Shown here piece after piece: positions 34,401 to 44,290 of a stretch of 64,000 nt of DNA. Both the position numbers and the translations under genes were made by a program. Within the stretch, counting starts at the first letter, position 1, and each line of letters starts with the position of its first letter. The stretch lies in contig NZ_JANWGH010000002.1 of assembly GCF_024919275.1 (NCBI RefSeq), positions 744,001 to 808,000 on the forward strand, written 5' to 3'. Below the pieces are notes generated by a model. It saw only the letters and a list, made by a program, of their open reading frames with translations. It made no database searches and had not been told where the DNA came from. Source of the DNA: Algoriphagus limi. Lineage in GTDB: Bacteria > Bacteroidota > Bacteroidia > Cytophagales > Cyclobacteriaceae.

Positions 34401-36075
34401 ATTTATTGAAAAGTGGAGGTCGTTTAGCCTGCCAATCAGTATTTTTCTGGATGTAATTTCCTAACAAAACTAGCTTATCTTCTTCGAATAGGTTTCCAAG
34501 CAAAGTAATGGACGTTGGGCTTCCTCCTCTATTAAATCCATTTGGTAGACAAAGTGCTGGATGGCCAGTGAGGTTGGTGATTTGAAGTTGCTGGCCTCCA
34601 TAGCTTGGGGTCACGATGACATCGTAATCCTTCATTAAGTCATGCATTTCCTGAATCAATACGCTTCGCTGACGAGCCAAGTTCACATATTCTACAGCCG
34701 GAATAAAGCGTGCAGCACGGAAAAGGTTTGGCCAGGCATTTCGATTTTGAGCAACTAATTCATCATCCCATCCTAGGCGGGTCAGTTCGTCAAATGCTGC
34801 TGCACCTTCTACCATCAGCATCATGGTCATAGGCCCTGCCGCTACGGAAGTTTCAAGCTCAACAGGATGTAATTCAAAACCTTCATTTTCTAAGAATTCC
34901 AAAACTTTTCGATCATTTTCAGAACTTCTATTTCCTTCAAAAAAGGACTTGAAATAGCCGATTTTAAGGCTTTTTGGATCTTTTTGTGCAGTATAGTTGA
35001 AAGCTGCTTCGATTGTGCTTGGATCTTTTTCATCCTTTCCATTTAACACGGAAAGTACAATAGCATTATCCAACGCAGATCGTGAGATGGGGCCGATTTT
35101 ATCCATGGACCAACTCAAAGCCATCGCTCCATGTTTGCTGACGCGACCATAAGTGGGGCGAAGTCCAGTTACGCCATTTCGAGTACTTGGGGAAACGATA
35201 GATCCTAAGGTCTCTGTGCCTATTGCAAAAGGCACTAAACCTGCGCTAACAGCTGAAGCAGAACCTGCCGAAGAGCCACTCGATCCTTGCTCTAGATTCC
35301 AAGGGTTTTTGGTCACACCTCCATACCAAACATCACCCATAGCCAATGCGCCAAGGGTAAACTTGCCTACCAACACTGCTCCTGCTTGGTCGAGTTTTTC
35401 TACGATCTGAGCCGTTTCATCAATTTCTTGATCCTTATATGGAGCAGCTCCCCAGGTTGTCTTTGTTCCTTTTACTGCCAATAAGTCCTTGATACCATAA
35501 GGAATTCCATGCAAGGGCCCTCGATAGCGTCCTGAAGCCAACTCTGCATCCATGAGTCTAGCTTTTGCAAGTGCGTCTTCTTCCATCAAGGTGATCAAAC
35601 ACTGAAGGGTGTCAGAATAGGTTTTGATTCGATCAAGATAAATCTGCGTCAGGCGCTCACTGCTCAGCTGACCATTTCGGATCAGGACAGCCAATTCATG
35701 AACAGGCGTGTAGGCGATATCCACATCACTTGCTGGTAATGCAACGCTTTCAGCCAATCCGAAGTCAACTGGCATCTGACGAGTCTCAGGCTGAAAACCG
35801 ATCGGGAGAGGATTGAATACCAATGCAGGAGCAATGGAATTATCCAATTTATATTCCCGTGAAGTTTGAAGGTTTGACAATTGAGTTTCAAGGCGGGAAA
35901 TCATACTGTCTTTTTCTGCAGGAGAAAAGCTCAAACCGATAATTCCAGCAGCGCTGTCAATCGTCTGAGGGTTGATTTCACCTGCTAATTTCCCAAAGGT
36001 GAATCCCAAGGTCAGGGTGGAAATCATACCCAAAACCACAAACAAGGCAGAATGTCTTTTATTTTTTCGTTCCAT
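34399..36075 (-). CDS. Amidase signature family hydrolase, membrane-anchored or exported
   Basis: A 558-residue protein with an N-terminal hydrophobic helix (about 8-28) followed by about 100 non-conserved residues, then the amidase-signature domain. The Ser-cisSer-Lys triad is visible: Lys in GIPYGIKDLLAVKG, cis-Ser in EQGSSGSSAGSASAV, and nucleophilic Ser in IGTETLGSIVSPS. GatA is cytoplasmic and about 480 residues, so the leader points to a periplasmic amide hydrolase rather than tRNA amidotransferase. No gatB or gatC nearby. The natural amide substrate is unknown. Convergent with the gpmI operon across a shared terminator. Confidence 0.9.
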   Translation of the reverse strand: MERKNKRHSALFVVLGMISTLTLGFTFGKLAGEINPQTIDSAAGIIGLSFSPAEKDSMISRLETQLSNLQTSREYKLDNSIAPALVFNPLPIGFQPETRQMPVDFGLAESVALPASDVDIAYTPVHELAVLIRNGQLSSERLTQIYLDRIKTYSDTLQCLITLMEEDALAKARLMDAELASGRYRGPLHGIPYGIKDLLAVKGTKTTWGAAPYKDQEIDETAQIVEKLDQAGAVLVGKFTLGALAMGDVWYGGVTKNPWNLEQGSSGSSAGSASAVSAGLVPFAIGTETLGSIVSPSTRNGVTGLRPTYGRVSKHGAMALSWSMDKIGPISRSALDNAIVLSVLNGKDEKDPSTIEAAFNYTAQKDPKSLKIGYFKSFFEGNRSSENDRKVLEFLENEGFELHPVELETSVAAGPMTMMLMVEGAAAFDELTRLGWDDELVAQNRNAWPNLFRAARFIPAVEYVNLARQRSVLIQEMHDLMKDYDVIVTPSYGGQQLQITNLTGHPALCLPNGFNRGGSPTSITLLGNLFEEDKLVLLGNYIQKNTDWQAKRPPLFNK

Positions 36076-36150
36076 AGGATAGTTTTACTATACTGCACAA
36101 ACAAGCATCGTTCGAAGGTGTTTATTTAGCTGTAAAAATTCAAACCGTTC

Positions 36151-36588
36151 ATGGATCAAAAAGCCGAATTCCCAATTTTCCCCATGCACTTTCGGGGACT
36201 TCTTTTGTTAGCGGGTATGTATACCGTGGCTTGGTCAGCTTTTTTCAAATGGTTTGGACCGGAATTGATTGCTTGGCTAGCTATTGTTTCGGGCCAATCA
36301 TTTGATCTTCCCGCTGACTGGTATGGAAACTTGGGAATTGTGGTTGGCTTGGTGCTTTTCGTGTCGGCCTTTTATCCTGTAAGTTGGGTTTATTTGATTT
36401 TGGCTGGTATTACTGGGAAGCTCATTCTTGCGATTTGGTTTTCACTCGGCTTTTTACCAGAAATTGGTTGGAATAAGCGGACAGGTTTTCATTTGATAGT
36501 CAATGAATTACTTTGGCTAGTTCCTTTGATTTTGATTTTTCTCCGTGGCTTGCAAGTCAAGGAGTACCTGAGAAAGCAGGAAGAATAA
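36151..36588 (+). CDS. Four-helix membrane protein of unknown function
   Basis: A 145-residue integral membrane protein with about four helices (12-32, 55-75, 78-105, 120-137) and a charged C-terminus (KEYLRKQEE). I do not recognise the family. It is divergent from the amidase gene, with 75 nt between start codons, and lies 113 nt before polA, so it is probably a single gene. Confidence 0.7.
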   Translation: MDQKAEFPIFPMHFRGLLLLAGMYTVAWSAFFKWFGPELIAWLAIVSGQSFDLPADWYGNLGIVVGLVLFVSAFYPVSWVYLILAGITGKLILAIWFSLGFLPEIGWNKRTGFHLIVNELLWLVPLILIFLRGLQVKEYLRKQEE

Positions 36589-36701
36589 ACAGAGCCGTTT
36601 TACTTTTCATTTCGATTGAAATCTGCTAATAGCTGTCTCATTTGGCCATTAGGCAGGGGATTTTTTGTAACTTCATCGACTCATTTGGATGCAAAAAAAC
36701 C

Positions 36702-39515
36702 ATGACTCAAAAACAACCTCATAAGCTTTTTCTACTCGATGCCATGGCCCTCATCTACCGGGCTCATTTTGCTTTCAGCAAAAATCCCCGCATCAACTCC
36801 AAAGGATTGAATACCGGTGTTATGTTGGGATTTACCAACACGCTTTTGGAAGTTTTGAACAAGGAAAAGCCTTCCCATATTGCTGTAGCATTTGACACCT
36901 CGGCTCCGACTTTTCGCCATAAACAATATGAACCATACAAAGCCAATAGGCAAGAACAGCCGGAAGATATCACGGTAGGTACACCATGGGTTAAGGAAAT
37001 TGTGAAAGCATTCAATATTCCGCTTTTGGAAATGGATGGCTATGAGGCAGATGATATCATTGGAACTATTGCCAAAAAAGCCGAAAAGGAATCCTTTACG
37101 GTCTACATGATGACTCCGGATAAGGATTATGGGCAGTTGGTGGATGACCATATTTTCCTGTATAAACCCGCCTTCATGGGAAATGGCGTTGAGGTAATGG
37201 GACCTAAGGAAGTTTGCGCCAAATGGGATATAGAGCATGTGGATCAAGTCACCGATATTTTGGGTCTAATGGGTGATGCCGTGGATAATATTCCGGGTAT
37301 TCCTGGAATCGGAGCTAAAACTGCGACGAAATTGCTCAAGCAGTTTGGAAGTGTAGAAGAGCTGGTAAAAAACACCGATCAGCTCAAAGGAAAGCAAAAG
37401 GAAAATGTTGAAAACTTTGCTGAACAAGGATTGCTTTCAAAGGAGTTGGCCAAGATCAAAATCGATGTTCCAGTTGATTTTGTAGAGGAGGATCTCCGTT
37501 ATGATGGATTTGATGAGGAAAAATTACGGGCCATTTTTAATGAGTTGGAATTCCGAACCCTTGCCAAGCGGGTATTTAAGGAAGAAGGCAAAAAAGCGGT
37601 CATCCAGCAAAATGAACAGCTAGGGCTCTTTGGAGATAGTTCGGCAGCTTCAGAGCTGGAATTTGAAGAGGAAAGTGTCAATCCGTCTTCTCCAGTAGTT
37701 TTGGAGACTATCGATAGTCGTTTTCATCATTATCACAAAGTGAAGGGAAAGGATGAGATCGAAAATTTGGTCGACTATCTGATGCTTCAAAAATCAGTAT
37801 GTTTTGATACCGAAACTACTTCCTTGAATGCCATGGAAGCTGAGTTAGTTGGGCTCTCATTTTCTTATTTAAGCGGAGAAGCATACTACATCCCATGTCC
37901 TTCGGATCAGAAAGAAACCCATAAGATTCTGGACATCTTGAAGCCGTTTTTTGAAAATGAGAAAATCCTCAAGATTGGCCAGAATATCAAATACGATTTG
38001 CTGGTCCTTCGAAATTACGGAATTGATGTTCGGGGAAAACTTTATGATACCATGCTCGCCCATTATCTGATTGAGCCGGAGGGAAAGCATTCCATGGACT
38101 TTTTGGCGGAGCAATATTTGAATTACAAACCGGTTTCCATCACAGAATTGATTGGTAAAAAAGGCAAGGGCCAAGGCAATATGAGGGATGTGGATGAAGA
38201 TACCGTGACAGCTTATGCTTCTGAAGACGCTGACATTACCTTGAGGCTGAAGGAAAAATTTGATCCAATCTTGAAGGAAAATGAGCTCGAAAAGTTGTTT
38301 TACGAGGTCGAAAACCCGCTTATCCCGGTCCTGACTGATATGGAATTCGAAGGAGTTCGAATTGATACCCATAGTTTGGCCGAGCTTTCGAAATCCTTGG
38401 ATGAGGAAAGCAAAGAGATTGAGAAACGGGTTTATGAATTGGCTGGAGTTCGATTCAATTTAGCCTCTCCAAAGCAGTTGGGAGATGTACTTTTTGAAAA
38501 GTTAAAGCTGGATCCAAAAGCCAAAAAAACCAAAACAGGGCAATATGCTACTGGCGAAGAAATCTTGAGCAAGCTTGCGAATGAGCATGAAATAGCTCAG
38601 GCTATATTGGATTATCGGCAAATGGTCAAGTTGAAGTCTACTTATGTGGATGCACTTCCCAATATGATAAATTCGAAAACGGGACGAATTCATACAACCT
38701 ACAATCAGTTTGTAGCAGCCACTGGTCGTCTATCCTCCATCAATCCCAACTTGCAGAACATTCCGATAAGAACGGATAGAGGAAAAGAAATCCGAAAGGC
38801 TTTTGTTCCTCGGGATGACAAGCATGTCCTATTTGCCGCAGATTATTCTCAGATCGAACTGCGGATTATGGCTGCTTTTTCCAAGGATGAGTCCATGATT
38901 GAGGCTTTCAAAAATGGACGGGATATTCACTCCACTACGGCCGCCAAAATCTTCCAAGTTCCCTTGGATAAGGTAACAGCAGATATGCGAAGGAAGGCTA
39001 AAACTGCCAATTTTGGAATCATCTATGGAATTTCAGCTTTTGGGCTTTCGCAGAGACTTTCAATCCCTCGAGGAGAAGCAAAGGAAATTATTGATGCTTA
39101 TTTCAAGGAGTTCCCAGCAGTTAAAGCCTACATGGATGGAGTCATCGAAAAAGCTCGGAAGGATGAATATGTAGAGACTATTTTGGGACGCCGACGATAC
39201 CTTCGAGATATCAACAGTCGGAATATGACCATGCGTGGATTTGCGGAGCGAAATGCTATCAATGCCCCAATCCAAGGTTCAGCTGCTGATTTGATCAAGG
39301 TGGCAATGATTCATGTTCATGATTGGATGAAAAAGGAAAAATTGAAGTCCAAGATGATTCTTCAAGTCCATGATGAATTGGTATTTGATGCTCATAAGCA
39401 TGAAGTGGATCTTCTTCGCAAACATATCCCTGAGCTGATGGCATCTGCCATTAAATTGGATGTGCCAATCGAAGTGGAAGTGGGTGTTGGTAATGATTGG
39501 TTAGAAGCGCATTAA
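36702..39515 (+). CDS. polA: DNA polymerase I
   Basis: PolA fills gaps and removes RNA primers. The 937-residue protein has three domains. The 5'-3' exonuclease (about 1-300) has LLDAMALIYRAHF, EMDGYEADDIIGT, MTPDKDYGQLV and GVPG-type GIPGIGAKTA. The 3'-5' proofreading exonuclease (about 370-540) keeps its acidic residues in CFDTETTSL, KYDLLVLR and SEDADITLRL. The polymerase domain has motif A DYSQIELRIMA, motif B RRKAKTANFGIIYGIS and motif C QVHDELVF. All three activities look intact. ATG at 36702 gives the expected N-terminus; the frame extends to 36642 without a plausible start. radA follows 2 nt later. Confidence 0.97.
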   Translation: MTQKQPHKLFLLDAMALIYRAHFAFSKNPRINSKGLNTGVMLGFTNTLLEVLNKEKPSHIAVAFDTSAPTFRHKQYEPYKANRQEQPEDITVGTPWVKEIVKAFNIPLLEMDGYEADDIIGTIAKKAEKESFTVYMMTPDKDYGQLVDDHIFLYKPAFMGNGVEVMGPKEVCAKWDIEHVDQVTDILGLMGDAVDNIPGIPGIGAKTATKLLKQFGSVEELVKNTDQLKGKQKENVENFAEQGLLSKELAKIKIDVPVDFVEEDLRYDGFDEEKLRAIFNELEFRTLAKRVFKEEGKKAVIQQNEQLGLFGDSSAASELEFEEESVNPSSPVVLETIDSRFHHYHKVKGKDEIENLVDYLMLQKSVCFDTETTSLNAMEAELVGLSFSYLSGEAYYIPCPSDQKETHKILDILKPFFENEKILKIGQNIKYDLLVLRNYGIDVRGKLYDTMLAHYLIEPEGKHSMDFLAEQYLNYKPVSITELIGKKGKGQGNMRDVDEDTVTAYASEDADITLRLKEKFDPILKENELEKLFYEVENPLIPVLTDMEFEGVRIDTHSLAELSKSLDEESKEIEKRVYELAGVRFNLASPKQLGDVLFEKLKLDPKAKKTKTGQYATGEEILSKLANEHEIAQAILDYRQMVKLKSTYVDALPNMINSKTGRIHTTYNQFVAATGRLSSINPNLQNIPIRTDRGKEIRKAFVPRDDKHVLFAADYSQIELRIMAAFSKDESMIEAFKNGRDIHSTTAAKIFQVPLDKVTADMRRKAKTANFGIIYGISAFGLSQRLSIPRGEAKEIIDAYFKEFPAVKAYMDGVIEKARKDEYVETILGRRRYLRDINSRNMTMRGFAERNAINAPIQGSAADLIKVAMIHVHDWMKKEKLKSKMILQVHDELVFDAHKHEVDLLRKHIPELMASAIKLDVPIEVEVGVGNDWLEAH

Positions 39516-39517
39516 GA

Positions 39518-40888
39518 ATGGCAAAAATAAAAACTGCCTTTTTCTGTCAGAATTGTGGAGCCCAAAGTCCCAAATGGCAAGGGAAGTGTCCCTCTTGTGG
39601 ACAATGGAATACTTATGTGGAAGAGGTAATTCAGAAAGAGGAAGGCGGAAAAGGTACCTGGAAGCAAAGTACTGGAAATAAAAAAACAGCCACTCCTCAG
39701 AAGATCACGGAAGTCAATTATGAAGAACAGCCACGCTGGGTGACTGGAGATCCTGAATTGGATCGGGTGCTAGGAGGCGGGATTGTTCCGGGTTCTTTGG
39801 TCCTGATTGGTGGTGAACCGGGAATCGGGAAGTCAACCTTAATGCTTCAAATTGCTCTGACTTTAAAAGGGAAAACAGTTCTTTATGTTTCGGGAGAGGA
39901 ATCGGAGGCACAAATAAAAATGCGTGCTGATCGAATGGCTGCTCAAAATCCCGATTGTTTTGTTCTTTCTGAAACCAATACCCAACAGATATTCCAACAA
40001 GTTGAACTGCTCAAGCCTGACTTCTTGGTCATTGATTCGATTCAGACTTTGAATAGCCAATATGTGGAGTCCGCAGCTGGATCTGTTTCTCAGGTAAGGG
40101 AATGTACGGCCGAATTGATGAAGTTTGCCAAGGAGACGGGAACGCCTGTTTTTTTGATTGGGCATGTTACAAAAGATGGGACAATTGCAGGACCGAAGGT
40201 ATTGGAGCACATGGTGGATACTGTTCTGCAATTTGAAGGTGATCGACATTTGACCTATCGGATTTTGAGAACTTCCAAAAACCGTTTTGGATCCACTCAT
40301 GAATTGGGGATATATGAAATGCGGGTTGATGGCCTTAGAATGGTAGCAAATCCTTCAGAAATTCTACTCACTCAACGTGAGGAAGTTTTGAATGGTGTGG
40401 CAATCGGAGCCATGATGGAAGGGAATCGTCCACTTTTAATTGAAATTCAATCCCTTGTAAGTCCAGCCACTTATGGTACTCCGCAAAGAAGTAGTACAGG
40501 ACATGATGCGAAGCGGCTAAACATGTTGCTGGCAGTTCTGGAAAAGCGTGGCGGTATGCGCTTGGGAAATCAGGATGTGTTCTTGAATGTGGCTGGAGGA
40601 ATGCGAGTAGATGATCCAGGGCTTGACTTGGCTGTTTGCGCCAGTTTGATTTCCAGCTATGAAGACACTCCTGTTTCAGAAAAGATTTGCTTTGCAGGGG
40701 AAGTAGGTTTGGGAGGTGAAGTTCGTGCGGTTTCCCGAATCGAAAACAGAATTTCCGAAGCAGAAAAGTTGGGTTTTGCCAAAATCGTTGTGTCCAAATA
40801 TGCTGTTAAAGGCCTGGATTTGAAAAAGTATAAAATCCAGGTTTTACAGGTTAGCAAACTGGAAGAAATGTACCAGTTGATTTTTTAA
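39518..40888 (+). CDS. radA: DNA repair protein RadA/Sms
   Basis: RadA is a RecA-like branch-migration helicase in recombinational repair. The 456-residue protein has the N-terminal zinc finger CQNCGAQSPKWQGKCPSC, Walker A GEPGIGKST, Walker B DFLVIDSIQTL, the RadA signature KNRFGSTHELG, and a C-terminal Lon-protease-like domain (SSTGHDAKRLNMLLAVLEKR, AGEVGLGGEVRAV). ATG at 39518 lies 2 nt after the polA stop, which implies a polA-radA operon; an in-frame start at 39497 would overlap polA and add seven residues before the zinc finger. Confidence 0.96.
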   Translation: MAKIKTAFFCQNCGAQSPKWQGKCPSCGQWNTYVEEVIQKEEGGKGTWKQSTGNKKTATPQKITEVNYEEQPRWVTGDPELDRVLGGGIVPGSLVLIGGEPGIGKSTLMLQIALTLKGKTVLYVSGEESEAQIKMRADRMAAQNPDCFVLSETNTQQIFQQVELLKPDFLVIDSIQTLNSQYVESAAGSVSQVRECTAELMKFAKETGTPVFLIGHVTKDGTIAGPKVLEHMVDTVLQFEGDRHLTYRILRTSKNRFGSTHELGIYEMRVDGLRMVANPSEILLTQREEVLNGVAIGAMMEGNRPLLIEIQSLVSPATYGTPQRSSTGHDAKRLNMLLAVLEKRGGMRLGNQDVFLNVAGGMRVDDPGLDLAVCASLISSYEDTPVSEKICFAGEVGLGGEVRAVSRIENRISEAEKLGFAKIVVSKYAVKGLDLKKYKIQVLQVSKLEEMYQLIF

Positions 40889-41003
40889 TTTGCTATTTGT
40901 TTAATTCCTAATTAGTAGAAAATCAGAGTTTTAACTTCCAAAACTCAAGTGCATTTTTTATTTTACTTAATCTTAAATCTGTTTAAACTTTAACCCGTGT
41001 GCC

Positions 41004-41492
41004 ATGAAATACTTTGCATATTTCATTTTGATCCTCTTTTCTTTTTCCTGTGCTCAGAAAACTGAGCATTCAGAAATCGAAATTTCTCCAGTTCCCATGG
41101 TGGATATTCAAGCTGAATTGGATGCGATAGAGGAAACTAGAGCTGCTTTTCAATTGGCCATAAAGGAAAAAAGGTATGGAGACCTTGCTCAGTATTCCAC
41201 TGATGATTTCATTGGTGTTTCTCCCGGAAGTGTAGAATGGTTGGAGTATAAGCGTGAGCGGGAACAAAAGCTGGGAATGTTCAGCTATGATAGTATTCGA
41301 ATGCGCCCTCAAGAGACTGTGATCGTCAGTGATTCAGTGGCCTATGATTTTGGAACAAGTTCAGTTTTCTATACCAATTCAGAAGGAGAATCTGTAGAGT
41401 TATTCGATACGTTTTTAGTGATTCTCAAAAAGGATAAGAAGGATGGCATTTGGAAAATTCATAGAGAAGTTGCCTCTGCAATTATTGAGTAG
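41004..41492 (+). CDS. NTF2-like (DUF4440-type) lipoprotein
   Basis: A 162-residue predicted lipoprotein. The signal MKYFAYFILILFSFSC carries a lipobox. The mature domain has the SnoaL/DUF4440 layout: a helix with EETRAAFQLAIKEKRYGDLAQYSTDDFIGV, then strands ending in GIWKIHREVASAII. NTF2-like domains bind small ligands or act as enzymes; here no catalytic residues can be assigned. It stands alone between radA and the APC permease, 115 nt and 96 nt away. Confidence 0.78.
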   Translation: MKYFAYFILILFSFSCAQKTEHSEIEISPVPMVDIQAELDAIEETRAAFQLAIKEKRYGDLAQYSTDDFIGVSPGSVEWLEYKREREQKLGMFSYDSIRMRPQETVIVSDSVAYDFGTSSVFYTNSEGESVELFDTFLVILKKDKKDGIWKIHREVASAIIE

Positions 41493-41556
41493 TCAAGCCA
41501 TTCTTCACTGAAGATCAGTTTTTGGGGAATTATAAGTACAGAGTTCTCAATTCTTT

Positions 41557-41564
41557 TAACTTTG
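41557..41564 (+). promoter_or_regulatory. Candidate promoter -7 box for the APC permease
   Basis: TAACTTTG matches TAnnTTTG exactly and lies 24 nt before the ATG at 41589. The -33 element is not at standard spacing. Confidence 0.45.
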
Positions 41565-41588
41565 GTATAGACGGTTCACGCTTTTACA

Positions 41589-43373
41589 ATGGCGGGCCCG
41601 TTTCTGCAAATGAATAAAGTCCAGCATAAACTCAATCAGTTATCCGCGACAGCAATTTGCGGAAACGATATCAGCTCCTCAGTTTTGTATGTTTCTGCAC
41701 TGGCAATAGCATTTGCAGGACAATATGCTTGGGTTACCCTTCTGATAGTTTCAGTTGTTTTGTTTCTTTTCAGAAAAATCTACGGTGAAGTGGTGGGAGC
41801 CTTGCCCTTGAATGGAGGGGCTTATAATGCCCTCTTAAACACTACAAGCAAGTCCACTGCATCCTTTGCCGCGACCCTCACAATATTGTCCTACATGGCA
41901 ACGGCGGTAATTTCTGCCAATGAAGCCATCCATTACTTGCATCATTTAATCCCAGCAATGCCTATCATTCCTATGACCTTGGTCTTACTGGGCATTTTTG
42001 CTTTACTGACCATAGGAGGCATTTCAGAATCCGCCAAAGTTGCAATAGGAATTTTTATTTTCCATTTGGGTTCTTTGACGATTTTAAGTGGCTTCATCCT
42101 GTATTTTCTTTTTCAAAATGGATTTGGGACCCTATTTGATAACTGGCAGATGCCACTTTCCGGTGGTTCCATTTATACAGCCATCTTTTTAGGTTTTGCC
42201 GCTTCTATGTTGGGGGTATCTGGTTTTGAAAGCTCGGCAAACTTTGTTGAGGAGCAGGAGAAGGGCGTTTTTCCCAAAACCCTGAGAAATATGTGGGCCA
42301 TAGTCAGTATAATAAATCCACTGATGGCTGTTTTTGCATTGGCTCTTTTTACTATTCCTGTTCTGCAAAGTGATGAATATCAAAACACCCTTTTGATAGA
42401 AATGGGTGAGCAGGTGGGAGGAGAGGGTCTTGCTATCATGGTTGCTTTGGATGCTTTTCTAGTGCTTAGCGGTGCAGTATTGACCAGTTTTGTAGGTGTG
42501 ACAGGTTTGATTGAGCGAATGACATTGGATAGGATTATGCCTCCATTTTTTCTGAAGAAAAACAAAAGAGGAAGCTCTTTCAGAATCATCATCATGTTTT
42601 TCTTGCTCAGTGCCTCGGTTTTATTGATTACGGAGGGCAATGTCAAACTTTTGGCAGGGGTTTATACCATTTCCTTTCTTTCTGTAATGGCCCTTTTTGG
42701 GATAGGGAATATTCTATTGAAAATCAGGAGAAATAAGCTCCCTAGACCAGAGCGTGCTTCTTGGTTTGCAGTATTGATTGCAATAAGTGCGGTAATTATC
42801 GCGCTTATCGGAAATATCATTATGCCTCCGAAAGAAGGTCTTCCAAGTAATTTGTCCGTATTTCTGTACTACTTTATCCCATCCATCCTATTCATCATTA
42901 TTATGTTGAATAGGACGGTTTTGTTGAAAGTATTGCTCAAAATCATCGATGCGATTTTTAATCCCGTTCAGCGATATTTCAAGCGATTGGATCGAAGAAT
43001 TCTTCGAAATATCAATAAAATCAATTCCCAAGAGTTTGTCTTTTTCACCAAAGGAGATGACATCGCTACTTTGAATAAGGTCATGCTTTACATCAAAAAA
43101 AATGAGCATACGAGGAAACTTAAAATTGTGATTGTAAAAAATGATCTAGTGAAGGTTCCAGAGAAGCTGAAGGAGGAAATCGAGTTTTTGGATAAAGAAT
43201 ATCCTGAGATTAAAATTGAGTTTGTGGTGGAAGAAGGGAATTTCTCTCCTGAATTGATCAACAGTTTTTCCGAAAAATGGAATATCCCGATCAACTTTAT
43301 GTTCATAGGTTCTCCCGGGGATAAGTTTCCATACAAGATCGAAGAATTGGGAGGTGTGCGCTTAATTATCTAA
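41589..43373 (+). CDS. APC-family amino acid/cation permease with cytosolic C-terminal domain
   Basis: A 594-residue transporter. About 12 helices fill residues 20-445. The first helix has the unwound substrate-binding motif typical of APC permeases (CGNDISSSVLY), and LPLNGGAYNALLN matches the conserved first cytoplasmic loop. A soluble C-terminal domain of about 130 residues (465-594) has a Rossmann/USP-like alternating pattern (KLKIVIVKNDLVK, PINFMFIGSPG). Its function is unknown; it could be a regulatory domain. ATG at 41589 is used, though Met8 at 41610 is possible. Substrate unknown. Confidence 0.87.
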   Translation: MAGPFLQMNKVQHKLNQLSATAICGNDISSSVLYVSALAIAFAGQYAWVTLLIVSVVLFLFRKIYGEVVGALPLNGGAYNALLNTTSKSTASFAATLTILSYMATAVISANEAIHYLHHLIPAMPIIPMTLVLLGIFALLTIGGISESAKVAIGIFIFHLGSLTILSGFILYFLFQNGFGTLFDNWQMPLSGGSIYTAIFLGFAASMLGVSGFESSANFVEEQEKGVFPKTLRNMWAIVSIINPLMAVFALALFTIPVLQSDEYQNTLLIEMGEQVGGEGLAIMVALDAFLVLSGAVLTSFVGVTGLIERMTLDRIMPPFFLKKNKRGSSFRIIIMFFLLSASVLLITEGNVKLLAGVYTISFLSVMALFGIGNILLKIRRNKLPRPERASWFAVLIAISAVIIALIGNIIMPPKEGLPSNLSVFLYYFIPSILFIIIMLNRTVLLKVLLKIIDAIFNPVQRYFKRLDRRILRNINKINSQEFVFFTKGDDIATLNKVMLYIKKNEHTRKLKIVIVKNDLVKVPEKLKEEIEFLDKEYPEIKIEFVVEEGNFSPELINSFSEKWNIPINFMFIGSPGDKFPYKIEELGGVRLII

Positions 43374-43485
43374 TGGGTTTTTAAGCGGCAATTTTTGGGC
43401 TGATAAAAAATTTATATTCTCGACTGTAGTTTTTTGGTGCTTTTGTAGACTAACTGAGTAAAAGATTCACCAAAAAGAAATTCCA

Positions 43486-43764
43486 ATGAAAACTACAGAA
43501 AATCATCAGACGCTACTATTCAAAGGAGCAGGCTACCTCATCGGAGCTTTGATCACCTTTGTGCTCGGTATAAGTTTATTTTTCATGACCGAAAACTTTG
43601 TGATTGCGCTTTCCTCATCTCTTCCCATCGGTACGACCTTCGGGATATTGATCGAACAAAAATTCCAAAAAGAGGAAGAACCTATGAATTCCCGGGCAAC
43701 CAAGCTATTCGCTCGGCTCCTGCTTTTGGGTATCATCGTGTTTTTTGCAATCTTATTCCTATAA
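43486..43764 (+). CDS. Small membrane protein preceding ECF sigma gene
   Basis: A 92-residue protein with three hydrophobic helices (about 12-31, 36-53, 71-91), separated by a polar stretch (EQKFQKEEEPMNSRATK). No family recognised. It lies 12 nt before the ECF sigma factor and is probably co-transcribed with it. A regulatory or accessory role with the sigma factor is inferred from position only. Confidence 0.65.
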   Translation: MKTTENHQTLLFKGAGYLIGALITFVLGISLFFMTENFVIALSSSLPIGTTFGILIEQKFQKEEEPMNSRATKLFARLLLLGIIVFFAILFL

Positions 43765-43776
43765 GTCAGACGGCTA

Positions 43777-44289
43777 ATGGCCGATTCCCACATGCAGTCA
43801 GCTAAAGACATAGAAAAGGAGTTCATTGCAAGAATAGAAAAGCATCAGGCTATCCTTCACAAAATTTGCTTCGTCTATGCAAAGGATGAATCGGATCGCA
43901 AGGATTTATATCAGGAAATGATCCTTCAATTATGGAAGTCCTACCCAAAATTCCGGGGTGATTCGGCTTTTTCCACGTGGATGTATAGAGTCGCTTTGAA
44001 TACGGCAATCACCCAAACCAAAAAGCCGAATTTGTTACTTCTTCATGTTGAAGCACCTTCATTTGGGGAAGATATGGGAAAAACTATGGATGCATCTGAA
44101 GATGTCAAAATTCTCTATCGGGCAATTTCCCAATTAAACAAAATTGAGAAAGCGATTATCCTGCTTTGGCTGGATGAAAAATCCTATGAAGAAATTGCTG
44201 ATACGATAGGTATAAGTGTCAAAAATGTAAGTGTAAAGCTGGTTCGTATCAAAGCTAAACTGGCTGATTTGATTCAAAAGCTTCAATAA
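43777..44289 (+). CDS. ECF RNA polymerase sigma factor
   Basis: A 170-residue group 4 sigma factor. Sigma region 2 is seen in DESDRKDLYQEMILQLWKSYPKF followed by FSTWMYRVALNTAI; region 4 with its helix-turn-helix is LNKIEKAIILLWLDEKSYEEIADTIGISVKNVSVKLVRIKAKL. The start at 43777 is the first ATG after the previous gene; Met6 at 43792 is equally possible. The typical FecR/RskA anti-sigma is absent; instead the next gene, 1 nt later, encodes a 237-residue membrane protein that may play that part. Confidence 0.93.
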   Translation: MADSHMQSAKDIEKEFIARIEKHQAILHKICFVYAKDESDRKDLYQEMILQLWKSYPKFRGDSAFSTWMYRVALNTAITQTKKPNLLLLHVEAPSFGEDMGKTMDASEDVKILYRAISQLNKIEKAIILLWLDEKSYEEIADTIGISVKNVSVKLVRIKAKLADLIQKLQ

Positions 44290-44290
44290 A

